From Hermatobates lingyangjiaoensis (lineage: Eukaryota; Arthropoda; Insecta; Hemiptera; Hermatobatidae), in the NCBI GenBank assembly GCA_026182355.1, contig JAPFBL010000168.1:1315501-1379500 (forward strand): DNA of 64,000 bases, in the 5' to 3' direction. A model generated the notes under the pieces. That model saw only the letters and a list, made by a program, of their open reading frames with translations, did no database searches and was not told where the DNA came from. The position numbers and the translations under genes were made by a program. This document shows positions 30,861 to 41,359 of the stretch, in pieces (position 1 is the stretch's first letter; each line of letters opens with the position of its first letter).

Positions 30861-31330
30861 ACGATAATACCAAATCATACATAAATGTTCAATAAATAAG
30901 CAATATGAAAATGGCTGCTTACAACATGAAGAATATTATGTTGTAGAAGTATTTCAGAAATAAATAAAATAATATAACTTACAGGAGTAAGAATTTTTTG
31001 AATACGTTTTGACCGAATATGCTAAACATCGGGGAGGCTTATTTGTTGAGTAACCTTCTGATAGACTCTGTACTAGCTCAGTCTAGCAGGGAGTTTGAGT
31101 TGAATTCAACATTTGAGTCTGTCCTATTAGGTGTTTTTGTTATCTGTTTGAGCTAATTAAGCCTGACTCTAATTAGAACTTTCTTATCCTCGGTAACTCA
31201 CATACTCTTGTTAATTAAGACTCCTTAATTAAAAATACTTAAGGATTATAGACTTTTGTCAATCTTTATTCTGAATAATGTATTATTATAATCCATTCAC
31301 GGTTAGTGTCGGTAGTATCAGTAGTAGTGG

Positions 31331-31331
<1 letters not shown>

Positions 31332-31393
<62 letters not shown>
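31332..31393 (+). repeat. (TC)n microsatellite
   Basis: About 62 bp of pure TC followed by CA-rich low-complexity sequence (31420-31445). The open frame over it is spurious. Confidence 0.95.
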
Positions 31394-31396
<3 letters not shown>

Positions 31397-31447
31397 CCTC
31401 ACTCACTCCCTGTCATATACTCACACGCGCACACATACACGCACTAT

Positions 31448-31534
31448 ATCTCAGTTGAGATTTGACTTTGACGAAGACCATTTGTCATGGTTGAAAGGTC
31501 TTAGTCTTTTTTATGATTCGGACGTTGATACATA
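31448..31534 (+). repeat. H1 half-element (right arm)
   Basis: TTTGACTTTGACGAAGACC, TTTGTCATGGTTGAAAGG, TCTTAGTCTTTTTTATG. The core is changed to UUGACGA; helix II GACCA/UGGUU still pairs. Confidence 0.75.
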
Positions 31535-31619
31535 TACACATACACGGACACAACGCACACACACACATATTTTATTTATGAATTTCATTAATAAAATTGA
31601 TTTACATATGTTTTAAAGT

Positions 31620-32785
31620 TTAATAAGTATCCGTCTATTATTATATTTAAATATGTTAATATTAAGTGACTTTTTTGTATAATTTGAAAATGTGTTATTG
31701 TTTATGTTATAGAATATTATAGCATGTTATACCAAGTGTGACACATGTTTTGAATATTAATTAATATGCACCCAACCAGCAAGGGGACTGCTGGGCGGAA
31801 ACACACACACACACACATATGTGTAAAACATTTGAATGTTGTATAAATAGACTCGATTATTATTTGCTTTAATTGTAAATTTTTATTATTACTATAATAT
31901 TAAAAAATATTTGTATTATTTAATTATTAATATAATTTTATGTGTTCAGAATTGATAAAGTAAACATGTTCTATTTATATATTATTAATGTATGATAATA
32001 GAGTACTGCTAGAATAACATAACAACAAGAATGTATTAATGTATTGTGTAATTGCATGTAATATGTTGTGGAACATGCTGGATAATAAATTCTTTATGTC
32101 AGAGGTACTGCCTTTGAGGAAAAAAACACACACCAGTCAGTTCAGTTTTACAGTAATCAGGTTCACTATCTGGTACTGTTAGTATAGTTATGAACTATAA
32201 AGAAGTTATAAACATTTTTTTCTTTATTCAAAATTAATGAGTTGCATCGTAGACTATCGTTGAAATCTTAATGATTCTAATTACGCGAAACTAGTTTTTC
32301 TGGCTTGGCTCCGATAGATAAGTTCCATAAGGGGCAGTGCTGAATCAATCAAGTTTTCGATGAGTAATGCAGTCTAGTCTGCGGGTTGTTATTCCAAGCT
32401 TTATCTTCTGGTCGACCCAGCTCTAACGTCAAGAGTTTCTCAAGCTCTTTTACTTCGAAATCCTCAACCTCTTAATAGTCAGTCTCATTTATCAATCTTC
32501 AGTTTCTTTTTAAACATGTTTTTTTTTTCTTAAGAGATATAGAAAACAGTTTTCCAATAGTATTTCTATTTAAACTTCATAACATTAACTTTTGTATATT
32601 TATAAAATATTTTGTATTTCACTATAATTGCTTCATAATCATTTTAGTCAAAAACTTTCCTTGACTAAAAACTGAGAGCTTAATATATTTTCTCTATGAT
32701 AGCACTCCTTTGATCTATAATCAATTTGATTTATCTGAAAACTACCCAAGGTTATTTCGAACTAGGATATGTTAGTACGCTGTGG
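31620..32785. other. Unassigned AT-rich spacer
   Basis: Includes CA repeats near 31801-31820. No supported gene. Confidence 0.5.
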
Positions 32786-32789
32786 CATC

Positions 32790-33065
32790 CCCACAAAGGA
32801 AGACACATAGGCCGAACATTAACTCTTTGTGATACCACACAATTCTATATTAGAAGTCCTAAATTTTGCTTAACTCAAGTGTATTTATAGTAGAATCAGT
32901 ATCTGACATCGTACAGGCTCGGGACCGACGGCTTAGATCCACCCGACGTATTCAGATTTATTCACCTCCCCCGTTAAAAAATCGAGGGCTAAAGTAGGTA
33001 TTGAACCCCTCACCTGCCAGTCCAGAGGCCAGCTCGTTGCCACTATGTTAACCTAACCCCGTCAG
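32790..33065 (-). mobile_element. tRNA-derived SINE (tail A)
   Basis: Reverse orientation: tail near 32795 (CATAGGCCGAACATTAAC), body 'CTAAATTTTGCTTAACTC' and 'CAGGCTCGGGACCGACGG', head with B-box-like 'GTATTGAACCCCTCACCTG' and GTTAACCTAACCCC. The head reads like the A box with a loss. Confidence 0.88.
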
Positions 33066-34090
33066 GGACTAGTGGCTGGGGTTTTCCAGATGTCCTCTTG
33101 TGTAAGTAATACTTATTATTATTTGAATCTTGGTTTAATTTCTAAGTCTTACTGTTGTTATTATTTTTATTTTTCTCAAAAATTATTTCCACATATCTCT
33201 CAGTTATTTTGTTCTTAGTATTGTGTCATTCCCATTTTGATTAGTTTTGCCTTTAAATTTTATATCTGAATTAATACAACTAAATAATTTTTTTTTCTTT
33301 CGTGTCGTATGGATAGCTTGAATTTCATTATCACTAGGTGTGGTAGATTACAAAAAAGGTTGAAGACCAACGCTCTAGAGAGACTACAAATATTTTTAGC
33401 AGAGGGTTGTACTCCTCAATAATTTCTTATATTCTAAGATGTTGACTTGTGTTTGTAGTGCAGTGCCCTTTCACTTTCGTTTCCTTTAATTCTCAATAAA
33501 ATATTTAAAATAAGATATTTTTAATAAGCATGGTTCTCTATAATTATATTATGATAATGGTATATAAGCTTTCTGTTGATAACTCCCACACTTGTTGCGT
33601 TAACCTTTTGGTGAATTCCAGGCGCTCGTTTGTTGTTTGCCACCCATTTTAAGAATCTCAGCCATGTTACTGAATTGATTCTTCATTGACAATCTTATAT
33701 TGTTTGGGTACATTAAGTTTATTAGAATAGGGATCTTTAAAGAATAAATTCTTTCAAGACTAATTTACATCCTCTGCTAAAGATGCGTTATATACTTTGC
33801 ACGTTCCGCATGAAAAATAACCTCGAGTCCTAGAATTCAGTACTAACGACAGTCTCACTGTCACTGGGCTCTTAGCTCAAGTAAGATCTGTATTGGAGTA
33901 CTAACTGGCAATCCTTCAATAAGACCGACTAGTGTCACAGTCTAGGTGAAAAAAAAAGCGTTTATCAACATATTTGTTTTCCCATTATAATGGCTTTCAT
34001 CTTTTAGTGATATTCTAGGGTGGTGTTGGGGGGGAGGGGGGATATGACTGATTTACTATTTGGCATTTTAGCAATGGGTGAGTTAAATTA
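33066..34090. other. Unassigned AT-rich spacer
   Basis: No supported feature. A G-rich run lies at 34025-34042. Confidence 0.5.
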
Positions 34091-34094
34091 TCTC

Positions 34095-34345
34095 TTGATT
34101 CTACATTAGGAGTTCTAAATTTTACCTAACTCAAGTGTATTTAGAGTAGGGATCTTTAACGAGTACCTGTCATCGTACAAACTGGGAAACGATGGCTTAA
34201 TATCCTCTCTGAGGGACGACGTGATCAGATTTATTCATTTCCTGCGTAAATAAATGGAGGGTCAGGTGGATATCGAACCCCGGACCTACCAGCTCAGAAG
34301 CGAGTGCGATAAGCACTGAGCTAACCATTACGCGTTCCTCAATAT
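34095..34345 (-). mobile_element. tRNA-derived SINE, 3'-truncated
   Basis: Reverse orientation: body 'CTAAATTTTACCTAACTC' near 34112, 'CGACGTGATCAGATTTATTC', head with 'ATCGAACCCCGGACCTACC' (B box) and GAGCTAACC (A box end). The sequence 3' of the body's GTAGAATC is lost. Confidence 0.88.
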
Positions 34346-35695
34346 TAATCCAGCTCCTCAGATTATTTAAGTGATTAAACAAGTCATCATGGAGATATAT
34401 ATTATATAAATTTGATTCAGTTATTTAACGTCTCAATTAATATAACTGAACTGAGAAATTGTTTCATGTTACGTTATCTAAAATAGATTTCAGTTTGTTT
34501 CATTAATATGATTATTCCTTTATTGATTGTTATGTGCAGCTCTTCGCCTAACCACATTTTGATGATATCCGATTGATCTCTTTACTGAGTTTTCAGTACA
34601 CCCTTTTAGCTGAAATTGCCTTCTTTTTTAATTTACTGAATTTAAAGAACTTCCTGCTAGAACTTCAAAACTAAGAAGCAATAGACCGTGTCGAATCCTT
34701 CTATCGTAACATTCCCCTTTCACAGCGATCCTGCATTCTATGGTCTCTTCCGCCAGTAAAACAGACTTTATAAAACCTACTACCTCCTTTATCTTTGTTC
34801 ATTGAGCGTTGGGGGCACGTGCAATGTCTAGTTTAATACACTTGCATAAAATCGGCTAACATGTAACGCTTTCAGTAGAAAGCCGTGAAATTCTCTTTTC
34901 TCAGTCATAAAACCCTGGTGTGAATGATTTCAGTGCCTGGTCATTATTAACTTGTTTGTTTACTGAGCCATCAAGCTGATTCCCTGTTTTCAGATTTTAG
35001 CTACACCCTCATTTCAATTAGCGTTGTTCAGATCTACTAACTATAATCCTTTTATGTATTTGCACCCACTGCTAGAAGTATATTTATAATCGTTCTCGTA
35101 TTTAAGAATTGGTTTCACTCTATCCTAGATAATTATAACACCTTCTTTCCTTTGTCGTCAGAAATAACATCAAAGGAATTGATTTGTTTCCTACTTCATT
35201 CCTTACAGTGATCGTTAACATTAATCAGTTCTTACTCATTGCCTAGTAGTGATATCAACTGCCCCAAAAATATGGTCAATGTAACACCAGATGAGAACGA
35301 TTAAAAAGATCATTAATCAGATAAATGTTATCTTTTATGAATAGTGAAAGCCTGCAGAATCGTTTTTTTTCTAATAGACTAACAATTATTTATGATTAAT
35401 GTTGTGTCGTTTTGTATTTCTAGTAGATCGACATCAGGAGTAACGGATTTTTTTCTTGTTGTTCAACATGTTTGTTGAACTATTTCCGGAGTTTTGGAGA
35501 ATTTAAAAAAAAAAATTCCCCAGAGTAATAAGTAGTTTGCTCAGAATCCATTAATCGGCAACTGGTATTCCATCAACTGTATTCCTGTGATGTTAAGATT
35601 GCATGCAAATGCCTGGGCGGAAATACTTGAGGTACGACCTGACGAAATACCTAAGAACGCCTGGCATGTACATTAGGCTGTCAGTAAGAATATAT
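34346..35695. other. Unassigned spacer
   Basis: Mostly AT-rich. 34850-35000 is more mixed, with a FOX-like TTGTTTACTGA near 34955. No coding evidence. Confidence 0.4.
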
Positions 35696-35699
35696 AGAG

Positions 35700-35850
35700 A
35701 ACTAGCAAATGTACCCGTCTTTGACGGAATCAAAAATTCTGTTATACTTGGTATTCCAAAATATCAAAAATAGTATTATATATACTAATACTATAATTAG
35801 AAACTATAGAATAGTAGAAAATACCATTATTAGTACAGTGTTAAACAAAT
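35700..35850 (+). repeat. Dispersed repeat with a CCGTC-GACGG hairpin, copy 1
   Basis: 'CTAGCAAATGTACCCGTC', TTTGACGGAATC, GGTATTCCAAAATATC, TATAGAATAGTAGAAAATACC, ATTATTAGTACAGT. The same order of words occurs at 52640-52790. Class unknown; it resembles the hairpin ends of some Helitron-related repeats, but I cannot prove this. Confidence 0.55.
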
Positions 35851-36770
35851 GCCTCTGTATACGAGTACACCACATTAGCTGTCTGTCCTTCAGGTTTACG
35901 GAAGAACAAATTTTTCCTATATCACTGTCAGCAGGTATGAACAGTATTTTGGAGCTACTAATTTGTTTTTACAAATTTCTTAATTTTTGAGACAGGTTTG
36001 ATTGACCTCGATATAAAATTTTGTCGATGGCCCTTAAAAGTAGCCCCAAAAGTCATTTACTCAAAGGTTATTATATAAAAGATGAAATTCTCATTCTATT
36101 ATTTAGAGTCCTTGTACCGCTAGATAAGAAAGGTAAGATAACAGTGCTCCGGAAGCACTCTCAGGTGACAGTTTCCTTTCTCCAGGCCCGCTCTTTCCCA
36201 CAATGACATGAGATCTGTCCCAGATTTATCAAATTTTATTATGCTACAGGTTATATACGCGAAATATAACGCTACCCCTACTACGAGAAATATTAGCAAA
36301 TTTACTAATTTTACGTCAATATAAAGTAAATTTATATTTATTACAATAGAATAAATTTATTACAATCTGAGTAGAGAGTGAAGTACCAATCGTGTACTTT
36401 TTTCTTCTGGTTTGATTGAAAGTTTTATAGTACTGTATAATAATCATAAAGCCGAGGCTTACCATAGTGGTATTTATTTCTCGTAACATATTATTTTTAA
36501 ATAGTATAATATTTTTTAAATTAGTACTTTAATATTAATGCACTCGAGGACGACCTTTCGTTGAAAGGGTCAATTATTAAATTGCATATTGGAAAGGAAA
36601 CAGTCCTAGTGTCTGTTTTTCATTCATCCTTCTTCAAGTTTTCGAAGTATTTGTCTATTTCGATCTGATATCATTTGAATATATATTATATACTCTCGGT
36701 ATACATATATATCTTATATATATATATAAGATATATGTATATATATATATATATAATATATATATATTAT
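35851..36770. other. Unassigned spacer
   Basis: Open frames at 35709-35990 and 36021-36206 have no recognised motif. The TA-rich stretch 36675-36772 contains TATATAAG/CTTATATA palindromic words. Confidence 0.45.
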
Positions 36771-36773
36771 ATA

Positions 36774-36891
36774 ACGAAAAACGGTCGGGCAGGACAGATT
36801 ACACTTAAAGTAAACTGTGACACGTAGAAAGAAACATAACAAAGGCTCACTTTTCAATATTTCCACCGTTATGGCGGGCGTTCTCAGTTAT
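36774..36891 (-). mobile_element. PLE lineage C terminal fragment
   Basis: 'AACGAAAAACGGTCGGGCAG', GGCTCACTTTTCAATATTTCC and 'ACCGTTATGGCGGGCG' match 46800-46917 at about 85%. (TA)n abuts both sides. On the minus strand the hairpin keeps helix II (GCCCGCC...GGUGG), but the core is cut off at CTGAGA. Confidence 0.75.
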
Positions 36892-37591
36892 ATATATATA
36901 TATATATAAAAGGAAACTTATTTATAGAAAATTGTTGCACTATTTAACCAAACATGAATGAGTATAAATTTAGGTATGCATTTAATATTTTATTTATTTT
37001 AATTGTATATCAGTGGTATATTTATTTTTATAAATTATTGGTGATTTAGAAGAAGTAACAGCTATTGAACTAAAATATTATTTTTATCAGTTAATGTTTT
37101 CATTCGCTGTTTGTCTAAAAATGTGGCAGGTCTGCTTGGAATCCACTTTCAGTATTTTCGATTTGATTTATTAATGATTACGCTGGGCTGTAGCCTGTCA
37201 ATATTCAGCTGAACTGAAATCGACTGGGCCTGAGACGCCATTGTACATGGATTATATTGATTTTAAGTATTTACATTGCACAGAAATGTAAATCATAGTA
37301 AATTGGTATAGCGAGAGATATCTGCTTATGCGTTCTTGTCTCGTTATTGATATTTCATATTATGGAGGAAATATCCAATAACACAAAATTCATGAAATTA
37401 AAATGATTGTGGTTCAAACCATTAGTGTGAGTAGAAAATCATTTGAGATGGTTTATTGAAGTTTATTGAAATATTCATCTGAATATATGAAGCCATGAGA
37501 CAAGTCGGTGCCGATGGTAACCTTAAGTTCTTACCGTCATTTGTGATAACATGATCCTCTTAATCACCTGTCTCGAAAAGATAATCAGGTG

Positions 37592-38239
37592 TAATACCAG
37601 ATAAGAAGGGGGCCAGGTTAGCTTAGTGGTTAACGCGCTCGCCTTCGGACCGGAGTTCGATCCCCACCTGGCCCCCGATTTATTCATGCGGGAAGTGAAT
37701 AAATCTGAGCACGTCGTCCCTCAGAGAGGGACGTTAAACCTGTTTTGACTTTATATGTGTCTCTAAGCCTTTCGGTCATATAACCACCAAAAATCAAATC
37801 AGGCTGACTAGTTTAACGTGCGCCCTTTAGCCACTTTAGATTACTCCAAATTGCCCGAGGTCCGAGGTGACCACGCGTAGGCGGGCCCGTACGATACTAC
37901 GTAGCGCATCAAGACGTACTTCACGCATCAGTATGAGGTCAGCGTACTCAAATCGATAAAAAACAATTTTCCTGATACTTAACTTTTTACCTTGTCAGCA
38001 GAGAAAAAAGAGGGGGGGGGGGGAGCAAGGACGTTAAACAGTCGGTCCCGAGCCTGTACGATGTGAGGTACTCGTTAAAGATCCCTGCTCTAAATACACT
38101 TGAGTTAGGCAAAAATTTAGGACTCCCATTATAGAACAATCTTCATTGTGTGGTATCACAAAGGGCCAATGCTCGGCCTACGTGTGTTCCCTTGTGGGAC
38201 AACCACTGCAACCTAACCTAACCTAATACCAGATGAGAA
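37592..38239 (+). mobile_element. Full-length tRNA-derived SINE with target duplication (tail A)
   Basis: The element spans 37608-38223. A 16-bp direct repeat, 'TAATACCAGATAAGAA' (37592-37607) and TAATACCAGATGAGAA (38224-38239), flanks it with one mismatch. Head: A-box-like TTAGCTTAGTGG (37619-37630) and B-box-like GGAGTTCGATCCC (37652-37664), so Pol III transcription is expected. The tail ends in AACCTAACCTAACC, a (CCTAA)n run. A second insertion (37740-38028) interrupts the body. This copy defines the family in this window. Confidence 0.92.
37740..38028. mobile_element. Unidentified insertion nested in the SINE
   Basis: The SINE word GGACGTTAAAC occurs twice, at 37729-37739 and 38029-38039, and brackets 289 bp of foreign sequence. 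This is an 11-bp target duplication. The insert is GC-richer (CGCGTAGGCGGGCCCGTACG near 37873) and ends with 12 G then AGCAA. No motif identifies it. CATATAACCACCAAAAATC recalls CTTATATGCCCACCAAAAAT at 43533. Confidence 0.7.
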
Positions 38240-39030
38240 CAATGACTAGACACATACATCCACTTGCTACACTTTATCAGCGTTTCCTAAAAATTACCTT
38301 TTGTTGTTAACATCTGTTTATTATGTAGTGATATCCATCTCCTCGGGGTGTTACGAGATTATTTTTTTTACTTGCATGATTTGCTTCACTCACCACTTGG
38401 TTAATATCAAGTTACTCTGCCCTGAAATAATAATTTCTTCCAACCTATTCTTTATAATTTTGTTTTATTCTAGTAGTTAACTTTTCATTCAGTCTATTAT
38501 TCTTTTTTTTTCATTTTTAAATCTATTCTCATATGTTTAGTCATTTTTCATTAATGATGTTAAACTTTCCATTTATGCAAAATATTTTAACTTCCAATTA
38601 TCTTTGTTTGGAAATATATAAGTTACCAAGAATCAGTGCTTTTCGCACTGTCCATATGATAAGCTACTTAATAGAAGTGCTATTCTTGAAATCCACTCAG
38701 CTGACCTATACGCAATAATATGAAATGGCCCTTTGAGATGTCTTTAGTCAGGGCAATATAAAGAAAGGACAGACTCTGAGCTGTGTTGAGCTGACTGAGC
38801 GAGCACTAAGTCACCAATATAGTCGACTCTCCTGGGAAATCCCGCAGAACATTTACCCTTCCTATTCCGAGAACGTGTTTATTTTCCACAATCATGTCTC
38901 CCAAACTATAATCAGTATAAACCACCTATGCAGAATTCATATCTTCTCATTAATGTCAGAGCTAATTACATATTTAGCGTGTTTAATTACTTGTGATTAT
39001 TAATTTATAATATAGCTATATCAGTTCTTA
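38240..39030. other. Unassigned spacer with a homeobox-site-rich patch
   Basis: 38850-39000 is more complex than its neighbours and contains CTAATTAC, TTTAATTAC, TTATTAATTT and AAACCACC. No gene is seen. Confidence 0.35.
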
Positions 39031-39115
39031 CTTTGTTTGCTCTCTGATGACATACATTGAAAGGCATCAGGGCATTTCTTCTATTGTTTTCTTTTTCTCC
39101 TTATGGTTTAATTTT
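39031..39115 (+). repeat. H7 terminal hairpin, single arm
   Basis: Hammerhead-like: helix I GCUCU (39039-39043) with AGGGC (39069-39073), including a G-U pair; core CUGAUGA (39044-39050); extra C; weak helix II; GAAA 39059-39062; triplet AUC ending 39068. The tail TTCTTTTTCTCCTTATGG matches the H7 palindrome at 14720. Confidence 0.6.
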
Positions 39116-39510
39116 TTCTTATTATTGTGATTTCTCTGCATAGCTATACTTGAGTTTTGATTCTGATTTTTAATTTTAAAACATCCTTTTAACTACCAAG
39201 ATTTCATTTATAGACTATAATTCCATTTCTTACTACTGTTACTAATAAGGTTGGGTTTAATGTAGTTTAAATTGAACTGTAAGTGTATGGAATGCTTGGT
39301 AGTGATTACACGCAGAACAGAGTATTAAAATATGGTTGAGCGACCTGTTTTCATCAGGAGCTGCATTGTATTTCTCCTCCTAACAGCAACATGAGAATTA
39401 AAATATCGATCTGAATACACGTTCTATCAAGGCATTTCGTTCAATATATGGGAACCAGTTCATTTTATCTAGGAACATAGCGATTGACTGAACTAAACCC
39501 CGTCTACAGT

Positions 39511-39728
39511 CTAGTAGAAGGTTTTGTCCGGTTAACATTGTTGTTCCTTTAAATAATGTAAATTTCATTTTCTTAGTTAAAAAATTCTTACTTGTGCCTA
39601 TGAAAAAGGTTTTAAATAAAACCGAAACGTTGGCAACGAGAGTTTAATTTTTTATCCTGGAAAATTGACCGAACCCCGATTAGAGAACACACCTATTCTA
39701 TCAAACGGTCGATATATTATTGAATCTG
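39511..39728 (+). mobile_element. PLE lineage A 3' end
   Basis: 'AGAAGGTTTTGTCCGGTTAA', AATGTAAATTTCATTTTCTTAG, AAAGGTTTTAAATAAAACC, 'TTTTTTATCCTGGAAAATTG' and GTCGATATATTATTGAATCTG, matching 19895-20210 with a deletion of about 130 bp. Ends in (TA)n at 39730. Confidence 0.88.

Positions 39729-39729
<1 letters not shown>

Positions 39730-39762
<33 letters not shown>
39730..39762. repeat. (TA)n microsatellite
   Basis: About 33 bp of TA at the end of a lineage A fragment. Confidence 0.95.
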
Positions 39763-39766
<4 letters not shown>

Positions 39767-39808
39767 ATGTTTCAGTCTATGTGTCACTGTTTATTTTAAG
39801 TATATATA
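39763..39808 (+). mobile_element. PLE lineage C end scrap
   Basis: TGTTATGTTTCAGTC then TATGTGTCACTGTTTATTTT matches the right end at 49425-49460. (TA)n lies on both sides. Confidence 0.6.
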
Positions 39809-39809
39809 T

Positions 39810-40650
39810 ATCAGGATCATGTACCCTGATTCGATCTGTATTTTCTTCATAAAACCTAGTTCGTTTTGATTCTTTTCCTGTTACTTCCCCCTTATATCTT
39901 TATGTGAAAGGAAATTATGAACATGTATTACTATTAGAATGAATACGCTAAATCATATTATTAACATCATAATTTGTTAATAACTTTAAGTGACTTATCG
40001 GGTACATTTAACTTTGTAAACTTAAAGGAACTATAATACTCCTTTTGTATCGATTATTAAAATAAAAAAATAAGTAAAATAAATAAAAGAAGCGAATCTT
40101 TATCTCTATTCAATAATCATAGACATAATTTTACTCGAAATTAAAAAATGATTTGATTAGTTTTATTACATTACCACCAATGAAAATTATATCGTTTTAT
40201 AACTGATATATATGCTTCTGCCTTCACCTAATATTTGTAATTATATAAATTGAGGCATAATACCAACACAGGTAAAAAATATGATTCAGCAATTGGGATC
40301 ATTATATATTGGACATCCAGGTAGTGAAACCTTTTGTAATTAGGGAACACAGAAAGCTCTTGAGAGTTAGTAAATTAAGCCTCCTGTTGTACCTGCTCTA
40401 TCTTTCTTACTGCCTTTTGGTAATTAACCACACTTTGCAAATTTCTGATACTCTTTTTTAATCTATATTTCTTAAAAGACTTGGTTATTAAGTCTGTGTT
40501 TGTTGAAATGGTAAGTTGAAGGGTCTAAAATCAATTAATAGGGCCCTGGGATATCCAATACTTTCAAATTTTTGTGGTGTTGACTTAGAGCACATTAAAA
40601 TATAATATATGGTTATTAGATTTATTCTTAAATGTAAACTCACTGTAGTC
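39810..40650. other. Unassigned AT-rich spacer
   Basis: No supported feature. Confidence 0.5.
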
Positions 40651-40654
40651 TATG

Positions 40655-41190
40655 GTGCGCGGTTCAATACCAACTTGTGATGCCTACAAACATATTTAAA
40701 ACAATAACAAACTGTTTCTTTATTAACATTTTAAAAGTATGTTGAAGTAATTTATTAAAGCTTTGAATAAAAAAAAAATAAAAAAAATGAAATAAAACAT
40801 TGGAACATTATAAGAAATAACAACTAACTAGGATATCGGGTCTTATGTTTTAATTATTATGTTTTTGAATATTCTAACCATAGGCTTGCTATATTATGGT
40901 GTACTATCCAAATGTATACATATACATATAACATGGAGTCCTAACCATGTGCCATCGACTCACAAATATTTTTTCCTTGTGTCCGCGGTTCAATACCCAC
41001 TTGAGATGCCTACAAACATATTTAAAACAATAATAAAATATTTTTTTATTAACATTTTATAAAGTATGCTGAAATAAATAATAAAATAATCATTTTTTAA
41101 TATAAAAGAAACAAATTTGAATAAATCATTGGAACATTATAACAAAGTAACAAGGATATTGGGTCCTATGTTTTTGAATATTCTAACGTT
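40655..41190 (+). repeat. Imperfect tandem duplication, unit about 320 bp
   Basis: 'GCGGTTCAATACCAACTTG' at about 40670 and 'GCGGTTCAATACCCACTTG' at about 40985 start two copies. Both continue with GATGCCTACAAACATATTT, CATTGGAACATTATAA and ATGTTTTTGAATATTCTAAC. The second runs on to AGCATGGGGCCCTAACCATG, which matches AACATGGAGTCCTAACCATG near the end of the first. Confidence 0.8.
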
Positions 41191-41224
41191 ACAGTTTTGA
41201 TCTATTTTTGGTTATGCTATCCTG

Positions 41225-41355
41225 ATACATGCATATAGCATGGGGCCCTAACCATGTGGCATGGACCCTTAAAATACTAGTTTTCCTCGTAGACCCCCAA
41301 CAATCCCAGTAGACCCCTGGGGATCCATGTGGACTATGTTGAGAACCAGTGGGAT
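41225..41355 (-). mobile_element. Possible hAT-type miniature element end
   Basis: The minus strand begins CCCACTGGTTCTCAACATAG then TCCACATGGATCCCC, a style of terminus common in hAT MITEs. I cannot find the other terminal inverted repeat with confidence. Confidence 0.35.
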
Positions 41356-41359
41356 AGAC

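Noticed and set aside
31278..31616. 112-codon open frame with Ser-Leu repeats
   Set aside because: Translation of the (TC)n microsatellite.
37608..37680. Possible tRNA gene
   Set aside because: It is the tRNA-like head of a SINE: it continues into the SINE body and is flanked by target duplications.
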